From Limanda limanda (lineage: Eukaryota > Chordata > Actinopteri > Pleuronectiformes > Pleuronectidae): a DNA stretch of 64,000 bases. This document shows positions 11,501 through 22,730 of the stretch, in pieces (positions within the stretch are counted from its first letter, which is position 1; every line of letters starts with the position of its first letter). The notes below the pieces were generated by a model that made no database searches, had not been told where the DNA came from, and was given only the letters and a program-made list of their open reading frames with translations. The stretch is from assembly GCF_963576545.1 (NCBI RefSeq), contig NC_083644.1:25123893-25187892 (forward strand). Reading direction: 5' to 3'. The translations under genes and the position numbers were made by a program.

Positions 11501-12705
11501 CTTAGAGCTCTTAGAGCTACTCACATTCAAATTGAAAGCTGTTGCATTATCTAGCTTAATTTTAAATGTCTGTTTAAGTCCTTACTCCCACCCCCCCACC
11601 CCAATGTCTCTTGTAGCAAGGCTGGCATAGTAAATATGAGGCCTCATTGTTTATTTATGCGCTAACATCAATTGTAGTGAAAACTGCTGAATTATTGATG
11701 CTAAAATGCAATCTGAATATTGGCCCTGGTGCTTTAATTATAGCAGAGAGAGAATTATTAAATAAACAGAGACACATCGCTCAGTGGGAACAGTCTCTGG
11801 ATGCTTTTGTTATCTCTGTGAGTGAAATAACGAGAATTACCTGGCTGCTGACGCACTTCGTCGCACTAACGGTCTTGTCTCTTGCGCAAGAGCAGAAGGT
11901 GGACGGCCTGAAACAACACAGACTTGCAGTAGGATAGCGGCTCCCAAAATCAATATACAGTACCTCATGTATAAAGTGAGTGTGGAGGCTGGTTTAGCAG
12001 AGGAGAAAATTAAGCAGTCACAGAAACACGGGGTTATCTAGTGACCATTGTTTTGATTATGAGCAATTTTGCTGTGACATAATTGGTGTTGTCTGCGTTC
12101 ACGGCATAGGGTATTTGATGCTCATTTATTAAGCTTTCTTCCCAGCTTCTTTCTAATCTCTTTGTTCAGAACAGACAAATTACCTCTCTCATACAGAGCT
12201 GCTTTGACCCAGGGGAGTGAGACCCTCCCAGCGTCAGTCACTTTAATTAGCCCCCAAGTAGGAGCTTGCAATTACTAATAGACTGAAGCCCTCCTAGTGA
12301 TTTGAGGGATGAAGGGAAAAGTAAATCGGCCCTTAAAATCATGAAGGAAAAAAAGAAAAAAACAAGAAAGATGAAAAAGTTGGATGCTGGTGGAGCCCAG
12401 ACAGATAATTGTCTTTACTCCCCGGCATTTTTCTGTTTCACAGGATCACCTCCTGCAGTTATGTTAGTGCGCGATTCTAATTATAGAGAGTCGCTTCATG
12501 AATGCACTTTTAAGTTAAGGCAGAGTAAATAGGACACCAGATGGTTTTCGAAGCCTGGCTGATCAATAAATTAAACCGTGAAGCTGGTGGAAAGTTGATT
12601 TATCACAGTGAAACATTGATGGCATTGTGTGAACTGACGCCCTTAATGACAGCCCAGAAATTTTAATTGTTATTTTTTTTATCTCCCACTATTCAGGTGT
12701 GTTAA
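4556..12705 (+). CDS. lmo4: LIM domain only 4 (transcriptional cofactor), complete, four coding exons
   Basis: Joins 4556-4791, 9110-9206, 10276-10431 and 12697-12705 with GT-AG introns and consistent phases, giving 165 residues, the length of human LMO4. LIM1 zinc ligands are C23, C26, H44, C47, C50, C53, C73 and D76. LIM2 ligands are C87, C90, H109, C112, C115, C118, C137 and D140. All sixteen are present, so the protein should fold. The short N-terminus (MVNPGGSSQPPP) and the end LLPDQKVC are hallmarks of LMO4. The family is nuclear, lacks DNA binding, and bridges partners such as LDB/CLIM, and so modulates LIM-homeodomain and other transcription complexes in nervous system, epithelial and heart development. 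The start at 4556 is the first ATG after the exon 2 acceptor. I cannot settle lmo4a versus lmo4b. Confidence 0.97.
4792..9109 (+). other. lmo4: lmo4 intron 2
   Basis: About 4.3 kb between GTGAGA and ctttctctcag. It contains a CCT/CCA-rich patch (6870-7050), a (GA)n tract (8528-8572) and several TAAT-rich unique stretches (about 5920-6130, 6530-6860 and 7080-7310). Length and composition make it a likely place for intronic enhancers, but none is proven. Open frames here are short and lack coding signal. Confidence 0.75.
8528..8572. repeat. (GA)n microsatellite
   Basis: An imperfect GA dinucleotide tract inside lmo4 intron 2. Confidence 0.9.
9110..9206 (+). CDS. lmo4: lmo4 coding exon 3: first half of LIM2
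   Basis: 97 bases between ttctctcag and AAG|GTAAAC. It completes Arg79 and encodes residues 80-111, including ligands C87, C90 and H109 of LIM2. It ends on a codon boundary. Confidence 0.97.
9207..10275 (+). other. lmo4: lmo4 intron 3
   Basis: About 1.07 kb, AT-rich, ending in a pyrimidine-rich tract (ccccctctcccgcag). No genes or clear repeats beyond short T and TAAA runs. Confidence 0.8.
10276..10431 (+). CDS. lmo4: lmo4 coding exon 4: second half of LIM2 and C-tail
   Basis: 156 bases (52 codons) between cccgcag and AAG|GTATGA, phase 0 at both ends. It encodes the rest of LIM2 (C112, C115, C118, C137, D140) and the tail ending in LLPDQK. Confidence 0.97.
10432..12696 (+). other. lmo4: lmo4 intron 4
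   Basis: About 2.26 kb with a C homopolymer at 11410-11433, a second C-rich patch near 11590, and an ATTAAA/TAATTATAG-rich unique section at about 11640-11770. No coding signal. Confidence 0.8.
11410..11433. repeat. poly-C tract
   Basis: A run of about 24 C residues in lmo4 intron 4, prone to length variation and sequencing error. Confidence 0.9.
12697..12705 (+). CDS. lmo4: lmo4 terminal coding exon: Val-Cys-stop
   Basis: After cccactattcag the exon opens with GTG TGT TAA. It supplies only the last two residues and the stop, restoring the KVC terminus characteristic of LMO4. ORF scans miss it because of its size. Identification rests on the acceptor, phase 0, and the exact expected C-terminus. 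Confidence 0.93.
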   Translation: MC

Positions 12706-13630
12706 GCGGGAGCTGTGCAGGAAGCAGGATGTGTGCCTTCATTTTAGCCCTTACTCATTGTCACCCAAGACAGCGTGGATCAGCAACACCCCAGCCTTTT
12801 AGCTGTGCTCCCAGGCCCTTTGCCCTAAAAGGAATCCTCCACCCATCTTACAAGTAACCTGACTTTTATTTCTGCAACCCCACACCCCAACGCTCAGCCT
12901 TCAAACTTGGCTTTTCCCCAAATATGGGTGGATACTTGCACTTAACCGCACCTGAATCAGGATGCTGAGGACTTCGTGACCTTGGAATAAAAAAGACCGG
13001 AGACGAATCAGACTCCAAGGGGACTCTTCGGGAAGAGAAAATTAAATAAAACACAGGAGGATGTTGTGACTGAAGTGAGGGAAGGAGAAAAAGACTAATG
13101 AGGTTAAAGAGATGCAGGCTTTTCAACTCTGCATATTTGTAGACATTGTGGGGAAAACCGGGACCTTTTCATTTTTCCTCTCTTCCTTTTCTATCTTCAT
13201 TTCCCAACAACATGGTGTTTTCACTTTATATATTTTAAGTGTTGTCAAAGGGGAATGTTTTTTGTTTTCTTTGGTGGTATATGTATAGAAAAGATGGGGT
13301 TTAAAAAAAAATCTGTTGCTTTTTGTGGAAAACAAATCATGAACACTAGGTGTATTTGTATAACTACCATGTATGTACAGTATGCATGTAAATGTCGTTG
13401 TCCAGGCGTGGCTACAGTACATTCAAACTCTGCACACTTGGTTCCAGTTCCCCCTCCCCTTCAAACCTGAACCTGTGGCAAACTGAAGAAATTTGCTCAT
13501 AGTCAGTAATGTAGAGATCATCACCAACATATAAATGCTGAATGAAAGAGAAATTTATTTGTGATATTTTCCGAGACATTTGCTCCAGTATGGTGTATTT
13601 AATTAATAAAAATATGTAAGATTTAAAAGC
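12706..13630 (+). other. lmo4: lmo4 3' UTR (end approximate)
   Basis: Follows the stop directly. AATAAA hexamers are at 12986-12991, 13045-13050 and 13605-13610. The last, in AT-rich sequence with TGTAAAT-type motifs just after it (13634), is the likeliest main polyadenylation signal. The end is placed about 20 bases past it, so alternative shorter 3' ends are possible. Confidence 0.6.
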
Positions 13631-16600
13631 CTCTGTAAATTCATTGTAAAGCTTCAGAACCAGTGCTCAAGGTCGCTGTTTGCTCAAATTTGGCTAATAT
13701 GAGATGAGAAGTAGACTTCATACAGTGCATCTCTATTGAAAATGAGTGTCACAATGTTGTCGAGTCCCTTGTTTTTACCAGTGAACCATTTCCGCGGCGT
13801 CTTTATGTCTGAATTACGTAATTACTACAAGATCCCATTAGCCAAGTGCCCAAGAATTTATCTTTCATGAGGAAAGGCCTCATCAGTGCGTGACTTGCCT
13901 CACCACTGAAAATCCTCTATTGAGGATCCTGCAGCGCCGCCATTCAATTTCCACCCTCGCAATCATCGAGGCGCATGATGAGCGTCTAACTGAAAATGGA
14001 TAAACATGTATCCTCTCTTTCTGTTCAAATGACCGTTTTCTATTTATCACTCTAATACCTGACAGAAATATAGGAAAATGTCCCTTTGAAGATTCAATTA
14101 CTGCGGAGAGGGAGAGAGGTGTCTCTCTTTGGCAGCCACAAATTGAATGGGCTATTTGCAGAACAAATTGGTGTTTGAAGTCCTTGCAAGACCTAATGGG
14201 TTTGAAGGAGGGACCCGGTAATGGCTGATGCGCTTATCTGCAGAGTCGGGGGGGCCCCCCTCATGAGCCGCTGCTGTCGCTGAAACAATGGTGCTGTACG
14301 GGATCAGACTCTCATGCAAAAATCAGCTCAGACAAAAGAGGAAAGAGGCCAAAAAAGTAAACAGACCTTTTTAAGTCAGAATTTTAATGCTTCAAAAATG
14401 TTGCATATCTGCAGAGAAACTTGTCTGTTTTGCTCTGAGGCCATCTCCCAAAGCAAAGCCCTCCACATTTAGATTCCTAAATGTATAAAAGGTACCTGTG
14501 TGTTTATGTATATTGTACGTTTCATAGACAGGAAATTCAACTCGTGAAAACATTACAATGAGACGAACAGTGAAACCAAAGAGGATATAAAAGTTATCAG
14601 TAAATAGGTAGGTTTTGAAGGAGGTCACATATAGACCGTTGCTCATGTCGAAGGCAGGTGGAAGTAAACGTAATATAGTTTCTACATGCTTTGTGTTGAC
14701 CTGACAAACAAGCTTTCAGGAAGATTCAAATGGACAAAGTGAGAGAATTATAATTTGTTCCCAGCTCAGTAAATGGGATTTCTAGACCTGTAGCAGTTTT
14801 TGAAATGTGCATGACTATTTACTTCAAAGTGGAGTGTAATATGATCATAGTTTGGAAAGAAGTCTGGATGTTGACTTTTGTGGCTGAGTAACATTGTTTA
14901 ACAGACCTGAGTCTGACTTAAACAAGTCTAACCTGCTCCAGATATGATACACATTTCAAGATCATGTTAAGACAAGGGTCCTCTTACTCTACTAGTGTTT
15001 TTAGATGGTTGTAAGAGGTCTGATGCTGATTTGTATGATGGCTAAATAGATGCAGTTAAACATCCCGATATAACAGATGCAGATTTCTGGCCTTACGTAC
15101 AGTTGATGCAAATGACGACTAGTAAACAGCACAAAACCAGACTCATCAGGTCAGGAAACAGAGGCACCAACATAAAGAAAACAAATCATTTAAAATTGTA
15201 TTCAATTTTACAGGATAAATGCCTTTTTAACAAACTAAATCAATACAAATATATAGTTTTCTTTAAATTCATCCCCGTACTCCCTCAACATGTCACGGAG
15301 AGACATCAGTGCTGAACTTTACAACCTCACTCCAGGAGCTGAATCTCATTGCAAATGCATAAAAACAATACGGCCAGATTTATAAAAATAAAAAAATAGA
15401 AACAATCTCAAGGGATAATTCTACTCTTTCATGTGACATTCAAGTGGAGCTTTGGCTGGAGGCTCAACGAAACGACTTAAAACTGGAATTTGGGGGGAAT
15501 AGCTATTGAAACGTCATCAAATGCAGTCAGCATTAATACTCAGATGACTGCAAAATGCTTCAAAACCTTCATCCCCATTTAGCTTAACTGTTGCATTCGA
15601 TTTAAGGACTTTTAGGATGATTTGTCATCCGTGGCTGATGTTTCTGAGGTGATAACCAGAGAATCCGAACATGCATGCCACTCTCACCTGCTTATTAATT
15701 GACTCTCAGGCCAGAGAAGCCTCCGAGTATCAGATATTTAAAAATGAATTATCCTTTAAGTTGAGTTTGTGCTTGATTTTTTAAGTGACCTCCATTTAAT
15801 CCACATCAGAACAACACAGTTTCGTGCTACACTGACATCAGCCTTTTCCATTATGAAATCCGCTTGCTTCCATTAAGCTGTTTACTCACACAAACACACA
15901 TTTCCACGCACACACGTTAATATACATAAGCTGCACACGTGTGTGCGCACAGATCCAAATTGCTCACTTAAAGATTTGCTGAAATTATTTTTCAAAACCA
16001 CCTATGTTTTGTATAAAATCCATATGTTAGTATTTGTTTTGACGTGGCAAACACGAGTGAGAGCTAATGGATCTCACCCACAACAATGGAGCAAACTTAA
16101 ATGGCATGTCTGCCTGAGGGAAATCATGTTGCTTTAACTCCAGCTCCTTCCTGCTCATGGCGGGGAGTCTCCTGATGCACCACAACTAGATTACTTATGA
16201 TTAGTCACCTTGTATTTATTTCTAATTATTTTATGTCTTCATTCTGCGGCACGCTTTTCATTATCATTTACCTCGGTGTGTTTGGGAGGTTTTTATGGCA
16301 GAGTAGATGTTGTGGTCATCATGAATTTTATTTTATTCAAATGACAGTTTCTGCCAAACCAGTGTTCACTCTCTTTTTTTCACTGTTTCGGAAATAGTAT
16401 ACATAACATCTTCCAGATGCTTTATGATAATAACTTCAACACAATTCACCGATTTATGGACAACATAAAGGCTTACAGGCAGGGAAGAGGTTGTTTTTGT
16501 CTACAACTCCCTTCTTTAGTTTTGCAACAGATGTCTGCTTCCACATTCATGTACTGAACCAAAAGCCTCTACTGAATATGAATCTCTCACTCTGTAGCCT

Positions 16601-16980
16601 GTAGTATCTTCTACCACAAGTTCCTTTCACTTGAAATCCCTTGGTGGAACAGCAGCTTGGCACCACAGGTGGCACTGTCCTCATAACAAACATAATCAGG
16701 ATTTAATGAATATATTCAATTCAGTGATGTTGGGCACTTGAGACACAAAAGCTATCTGTTAGCTGAAGCAACTAAGCAGCTAACAGTGGTCGTACCGTAC
16801 CACGCTCAGGTCCAAACTTAGTTTGAGACGCACACCTCAGTTTGTGGGTGGTAAACATGTTTTTTTAGGGTTTATGACTGATACTGTAGCCATCCAGCAG
16901 GGGATGATCAAGATGAAATTGTTCTTCAGTTGATTGTTTTTTGATGTACCATTAGTTGTTCGGTTGATTACTTACATTTA
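13631..16980. other. intergenic, no gene seen
   Basis: Downstream flank of lmo4. The section at about 13840-14250 has mixed-complexity sequence with ATTACGTAATTAC, GATCCTGCAGCGCC and TTCAATTACTG motifs and may be regulatory. The remainder is AT-rich with short CA patches (about 15890-15915). Small open frames show no splice context or family similarity. Confidence 0.5.
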
Positions 16981-16984
16981 AACT

Positions 16985-17310
16985 TCTTTTTGACGCCATT
17001 ATCTCTTTAAAAACAGTTTGTCACTGAAGCGCAATGAATCATGGGATATTTTGAAACGGGAAGGATCCACCCATTGGAGCCTTTGTTTCTCGGGCTGGAG
17101 GGAAACATTTGTCGGTAGCATTTGTCGAAGCCTTCAAATTGGGACAGTCTAGTCGCGCCAAATCGTAACATGCTTATGCTAAGCTAGCTAGGCAAACCAG
17201 CTACTGTCTGTTTCGTCTTTTATTTAACCAACAAGAGCGGTGTCAATCTTTTGAGTATGCCTGAAATGAAAAAAGCTAAGTTTCCAAAAATGTTGAACTA
17301 TTCCCTTTAA
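16985..17310. repeat. probable dispersed repeat
   Basis: Contains gcgcaatgaatcatggga, a GC-rich middle (ctagtcgcgccaaatcg) and an end reading ttgaactattccctttaa. The layout and the local CpG content differ from the flanks and recall dispersed teleost sequences I have seen, but I cannot name a family. Confidence 0.4.
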
Positions 17311-18576
17311 AAAACAATCAGCATTTTAATGAGTAGCTGGCACTCATGTTCACATCTTTGAGCTCTAGCTAACTTTAGCCCTATGCTTTAGCCACAGTGA
17401 CAAACTTAGCACAAAGCTAACATAGCAGTTAGCTAGTACTGCAAAATATGACCACAACCTTACAATATTGGTCTTTCCATATCAGCTCATCCTTCCTAGA
17501 ATATTTCATAAAACCTTTCTAGTATCAACCTCTATTTTCTACAGTGTATCAGAGAAAGCAGGCGAGTCGTGATCAGATTTTGTCAAAACCTGGGCAAACT
17601 ATTCATCTAAGACTGAACTGTTTTCTAATTTTTTGGAATTAAAACCTATTACAGGTCTAAATATAATGATACAAAGGAATTTACTATGGACTGGAGTCAG
17701 GAGGGATACTCTGCATGTATTTAAATCTTATTGCTGGAACAGTTAACATCTGTCCGGTCTAGACCCAGCATCTACTGCATGGGTGTGTCTTCAGTCATCC
17801 AGAATCCCAGCTGTCAATGAACCCTGAAAAGCCCCTAAAGCCCCTGAAAAAAGGTAAATAAATGAATGGCATGAATTGTGGTTCAGAATTGTCTTGTTTA
17901 AGTTCGCTGTGGAATCAGCAAACAACTTAAAATAGGGCTTGAGTTGGGTGCTCAGTTACTTCGCAGGGGGCTCGATAACACAGAGAGGGACATGCAAATA
18001 TTGGTAAGGCAATTATTGGCAGTGTTTGGTCTAAAGTAGCAGGTAACTCTATCCTGTCCATTATGTATGCTGTGAACTCTGGTGCAAGAAGCCCTGTTGA
18101 AGCTTTGCCTTTTACTGCTAAAAGGCTCCTTACCTCCTGACAAAAAACGGCTCACTTTACGCTCAGATGTCCTTTGCAGTGGAAATGTACTCGTAATGCA
18201 GTAAGAGAAACTCCTGCCCTCAGGACTCTTATCTTCTTAAAGCCACACTAACTAAGAGTGGAAATTCTTAACATGCAGCAGTGTTTCTTGATACAACAAA
18301 TTCATGAATAGATCCATCTTTTCACATGTTAAATCAGGAAGAACTTCTAGAAGATTAGAACATTGGTAAACAAGTAATGTCGTCAACTTTTTCACAGATT
18401 AAAAATAAAATACACAAAATCAATGGGAGCCATTGACGTAAATGTTTGTTCGGCTAGAGAATATTAAAAACATGCCATCTGGGCGCAGGCGGCTTTTATG
18501 TGATGTTATTGAAAAAAATGAGCATAAATACAAAAGGAATGAGATAGTCAACATTAATGTTATGTTTACCCGCATT

Positions 18577-18589
18577 CACACACACACGC

Positions 18590-18665
<76 letters not shown>

Positions 18666-18697
18666 ACCCACACACCCACACACACACACACACACAC
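18577..18697. repeat. (CA)n microsatellite
   Basis: CA tract with CG, TA and CC interruptions. Smaller CA patches follow at about 18940-18990 and 20415-20432. Confidence 0.97.
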
Positions 18698-18699
18698 CT

Positions 18700-21600
18700 C
18701 CTCTCCTTTTACTGGTTTGACTCTTGAAAAGCATTCCTTGCTCCATTTTCCCCCATTCTCCTCAAGAATGTAGTAACAATAATAATGCATTAAGTGGGCT
18801 GAGTACTCTAAACACTCAGAGCTTCCTCTCACAATAAGTGCAGAACCAGTTTGCCTGCTGTTGAAAGCATCTTACACAGAGTCCTACAGAGAGTGGAGAG
18901 TTCGCCCCTACACCCCACCCACCACGACTCTCTCTGTCTCATACACACACACATGCATGCACACACACACACGCACGCAAACACACAATAGACTCCTACA
19001 CACCGTCTGTGACTAGATGATCAAAGGAAAACACTGGCAGGCTCGGGGTCTCGCACTGTCCGTTGAATCAGAGGACCTCAACGTGTGATACCATCGTTCT
19101 TGTGCAGGCGTCCTGTGATGCCCGCAGAAAGAGTCCCCATCTGAGTTCCAGTGCACATCATGCTCCTGTCTGCTGGAGCCACCAGCATGGTGCAGCTCTG
19201 AGCAGGAGGTTAAATCCCCCATAAGAACACCAAAAGGTCACCAAATGCTGTTGTTTATTAGACATCCAAAATGAAGCGCCGACTGGGTATGCTGTGGATT
19301 GATTTCAGCCCTTCTGTGCCTGCATCAGTGCAAGCGCATCGTAATGAATATCCCAAGAGTCCAATCTTAACAAATAGTGCCTATAAGTACAAAAACTATT
19401 TATTATTGCATGTTAGAATGGATTTATTGTGTATTGTTTATTAGATTATGCATTACAAGGCACATGATTTTTCCCACAATTAGTTGTGAGATTTCCACGT
19501 TCCTGTTTATTATAAAGCAGGTGAAGATTCTGTGTAAATTCTCTGAAAGTATCAGAGCTCAATCTATGGAGAAAGGCATACAACTCTGACTGAGCAACAA
19601 GCCATCAAGATTTTTATGATTTCATAATGTCATTACTATATAGTCACCTCCCAGAGACGTGCCCCAGCACCCCCCATCCAGAACCCCTGTCCACCCGGTT
19701 TCGGTGCAAAATGGAGAAGAGAGGAGATGTGGGTGGAATAGAGGGGAGAGAAGAGACAAAGACCAGGAACAATTAGCAAATACCAATTAGTTTTACTAAG
19801 CTACATAATGATAGGGCTACATCTGCTGGCCTGGCTGTGTGTCGCCCAATCAGAAGTGAAGCTCAGAGACGACACAAAGAGGAGATGTACAACTACTTTG
19901 TTTTGTTTCTTAAAACCACAAATAATCTTCTTATAGATATCTCAACTTAAAATAAAACTCTGTGTTATACTAGTAGCAGCTAATGTAGCCTCAAACGGCT
20001 AGTTTCAGGCAGAGGAGGCTACAGAGATCGCACTGAGATGTTTTATATTCTCAAACTTGTGGCCCATCCAACCCTGGCTCAGTTCATCCTCAGTCTGTGA
20101 CATTTTCTAGTCAGTGGAATATTTCATGAGTTCTGGAAAGTCCGTTTTATACTGTGCCACCACCAAACAGCAACTGGGTCGGATTCATGGTGTTTTTTGG
20201 TGACTCGTCAACTTTTTGTTAATAATAAATATGAAGCGATGGTATTCTGTTTCCAGTCCAGACGAGGAGCTCAACGGTGCAAAATTAGAGCTATTAAAGA
20301 GCACTAAATCAAGCTGCCAGTTGTCTCAGCAGAAGACTGTATGATTTGGCATTATCTTTGCAATTACAAGGAAGGGAGAAGGATCTGCGCTAGATCTCTC
20401 TGTCTATGCCCTTTACACACACACACACACACGCACAAAGACAGTGAGAAAGACAAACACTCCAGAGAGAGAAAATATACCTGAGGACTATCCTCTATTT
20501 GATTTCATAGCTCTACCCTGCCAAAGTCCTAAATTAACTTAAATACCACAGTGATGTATAAAAGAGGGAAATGTGGTGTTTTTTAAGGTTGAGATCATCT
20601 GACTTATGTCGATTCATCACTGCTATTTTTGCTGCAGTTGTCACATTATATTAGAGGTTGCACATATGAATGTAAAGTTTTCATAAATAAAAATGCAAAG
20701 CTCTGAACCTGAAAGTGGAATATCTTTTGATCCCATGGTCAATAATCTAAAGTATGTAATTATGGTACCCGGTCAAATAGCTTCCCTAAAGAGTGTCCTC
20801 TACCATCACCTCATCGCCTCAAAACTGATGTTTTGTTTTAAAAATGTTTAGGCACTGCAGCTCGTCGTTTCTTCATATGTCACAAAGATTCAGAATCTGC
20901 GACCTGAAACAGCCCGAGGAAAGCGACTTCACAGGCAGTTTCCTCGGGGACTAATGTGTTTTCAGAGCGGCGACCATCTTTTTCCCTGTTTAATGAGCTC
21001 AGTCATAAATAAATGCATGGCCTTAATTAGCCTGCGTGTGGCGGGGGCACTGGAATTAGTGTGGAGCTGTGGAGATGGAGGCTCCATGCCTGAGTTCTTC
21101 TGGAGATGGTGATCCGGGCGTGGGGAGGTGGCCTTTGAGCAGATGCTCTCCTCACTCTCTGGTTGAGGCTTCTACGACTCTACCTCCTTTCATCTAAATC
21201 TATTAAGCTGCTTCGCACTGAGCTCTCCCTGGTCAGAGGAAGGGCTTATGTCGAACACTGGGTCAAACCTGGGCCAAACTGCAAGTCGGGCTTTTGATTG
21301 GGTCAGAATGAGGATATTATACTGAAATTAACAATTTTTTTAGGTGGTAGGCCTTATTTTAATTTTATACAGTGAGAAAGAAGGAAACCTGAAAATGATT
21401 GATATTAAATATCTTATGTTTATTGGGTCTGTGACATAGCTAATTGTCAGTGTAAAATGTTTATACATTATAGTCACCATATATAAAAAAAAAAAAAAAA
21501 ACACATTACTTTTTTTATCACACCAATTTTTAGCAAGATAAGTGCATTTTACATCATCAAAGGTGTTCTTTACAGTGCAAGTAAAGGAAGAAATATTGTA

Positions 21601-22310
21601 AAAAACTGAAATCACAAAATAAGGCAGCTAAAAAGTTATCATGTAAACTTCATAGCAGTGGCCAGAAGTGGTAACGAGGTAAACATGTATGCAAACATTT
21701 AACCTTCCTAATGGACTTAGCAGCTTTTGTTCTTAATCTCACGAGTATCTACTTGAGAGTTAGTATGAGAGTAAACATTGGGGCACTCAAGGGCCTTCTT
21801 CTTCATAAGCGTCCATGAGGTTTAAATAACAAATGCACTTGTGCAAATCTGAGCACCCATGGATGCCTTGGTGTTGAAATGAGTTGTGGTCGGGTGCATT
21901 ATTGGTGCATTTAACATTAGGCAGCGGGAAGTGATTTCACTCTTGATGAACATAACCCGGTCTGATGTCAGTGGTGCAGTATCTTACTACTAATATGTGT
22001 CTACACATTACACTCATCTGCCAAGGTACAAGCACACGACCAGCGATCTGATTGATTGATTGCATATCACAGCCAAATCACACCCGTGATTAACTAAGAG
22101 ATCAAGCAGAATCCTTGTCAGCCATATATCTGGTACATCAACCTTTTCTCTGTCTTTAAAGGTGGATTTGGACACACCCCACCACAAGGTTTACATCTTT
22201 AGAGAGCTTCTTTGCTAAAGCAGAGCCCTTAGTGACGTGTACACTCAGCTCATGTCAGTAGTGTTTTGGTGTTTGCTCGGAATTATTATTACTTGTCAGC
22301 TTCCTATTCA
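18700..22310. other. intergenic, no gene seen
   Basis: AT-rich unique sequence with short CA tracts and an A run at 21486-21501. No exon with credible splice sites or family similarity was found. Confidence 0.5.
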
Positions 22311-22314
22311 AGGT

Positions 22315-22730
22315 TCCCTAAAGCTAGGGTTGGTAATCCTTGAAAAGCTAGCAACGGCAGGCTACACTTTGAAAAAGTCAAAAAGTCTTGTTAAAGCTTT
22401 GCACCGGGAACGCATGAACGTGCACTGTCTTACAACTGTTAGAAGACGATGTTTCCACGATTCTCTTGCTAACTTCTGACTATCTGCTTCGGCTGGAGAC
22501 TCCGGTCATGAGCTGTGAGAGCAGGGGCAGGGTGCTAAAAGGCTGGCAGGTCGGTTAGCGACAGACAGGTGCACCAGTGAATGATTTAGTTTGAATGAAA
22601 TAATTGGTTGTTTTTTTTGTTACAGTCCTGCGAGGGCCACGCACATGGTTTTTTTCTTTTTCCAGACAACTTTATTTAATGAAAATTAATTTAATGAAAA
22701 ATGTATTTCCGACCACCCCTTTAAATGATA
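22315..22730. repeat. probable dispersed repeat
   Basis: Opens near agctagggttggtaatcctt and continues through ggctggcaggtcggttagcgacagacagg, tacagtcctgcgagggccac and an AT-rich end (tttccgaccacccctttaa). The order recalls a dispersed element of teleost genomes. The copy is degraded and carries no recognisable protein. Family not assigned. Confidence 0.45.
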
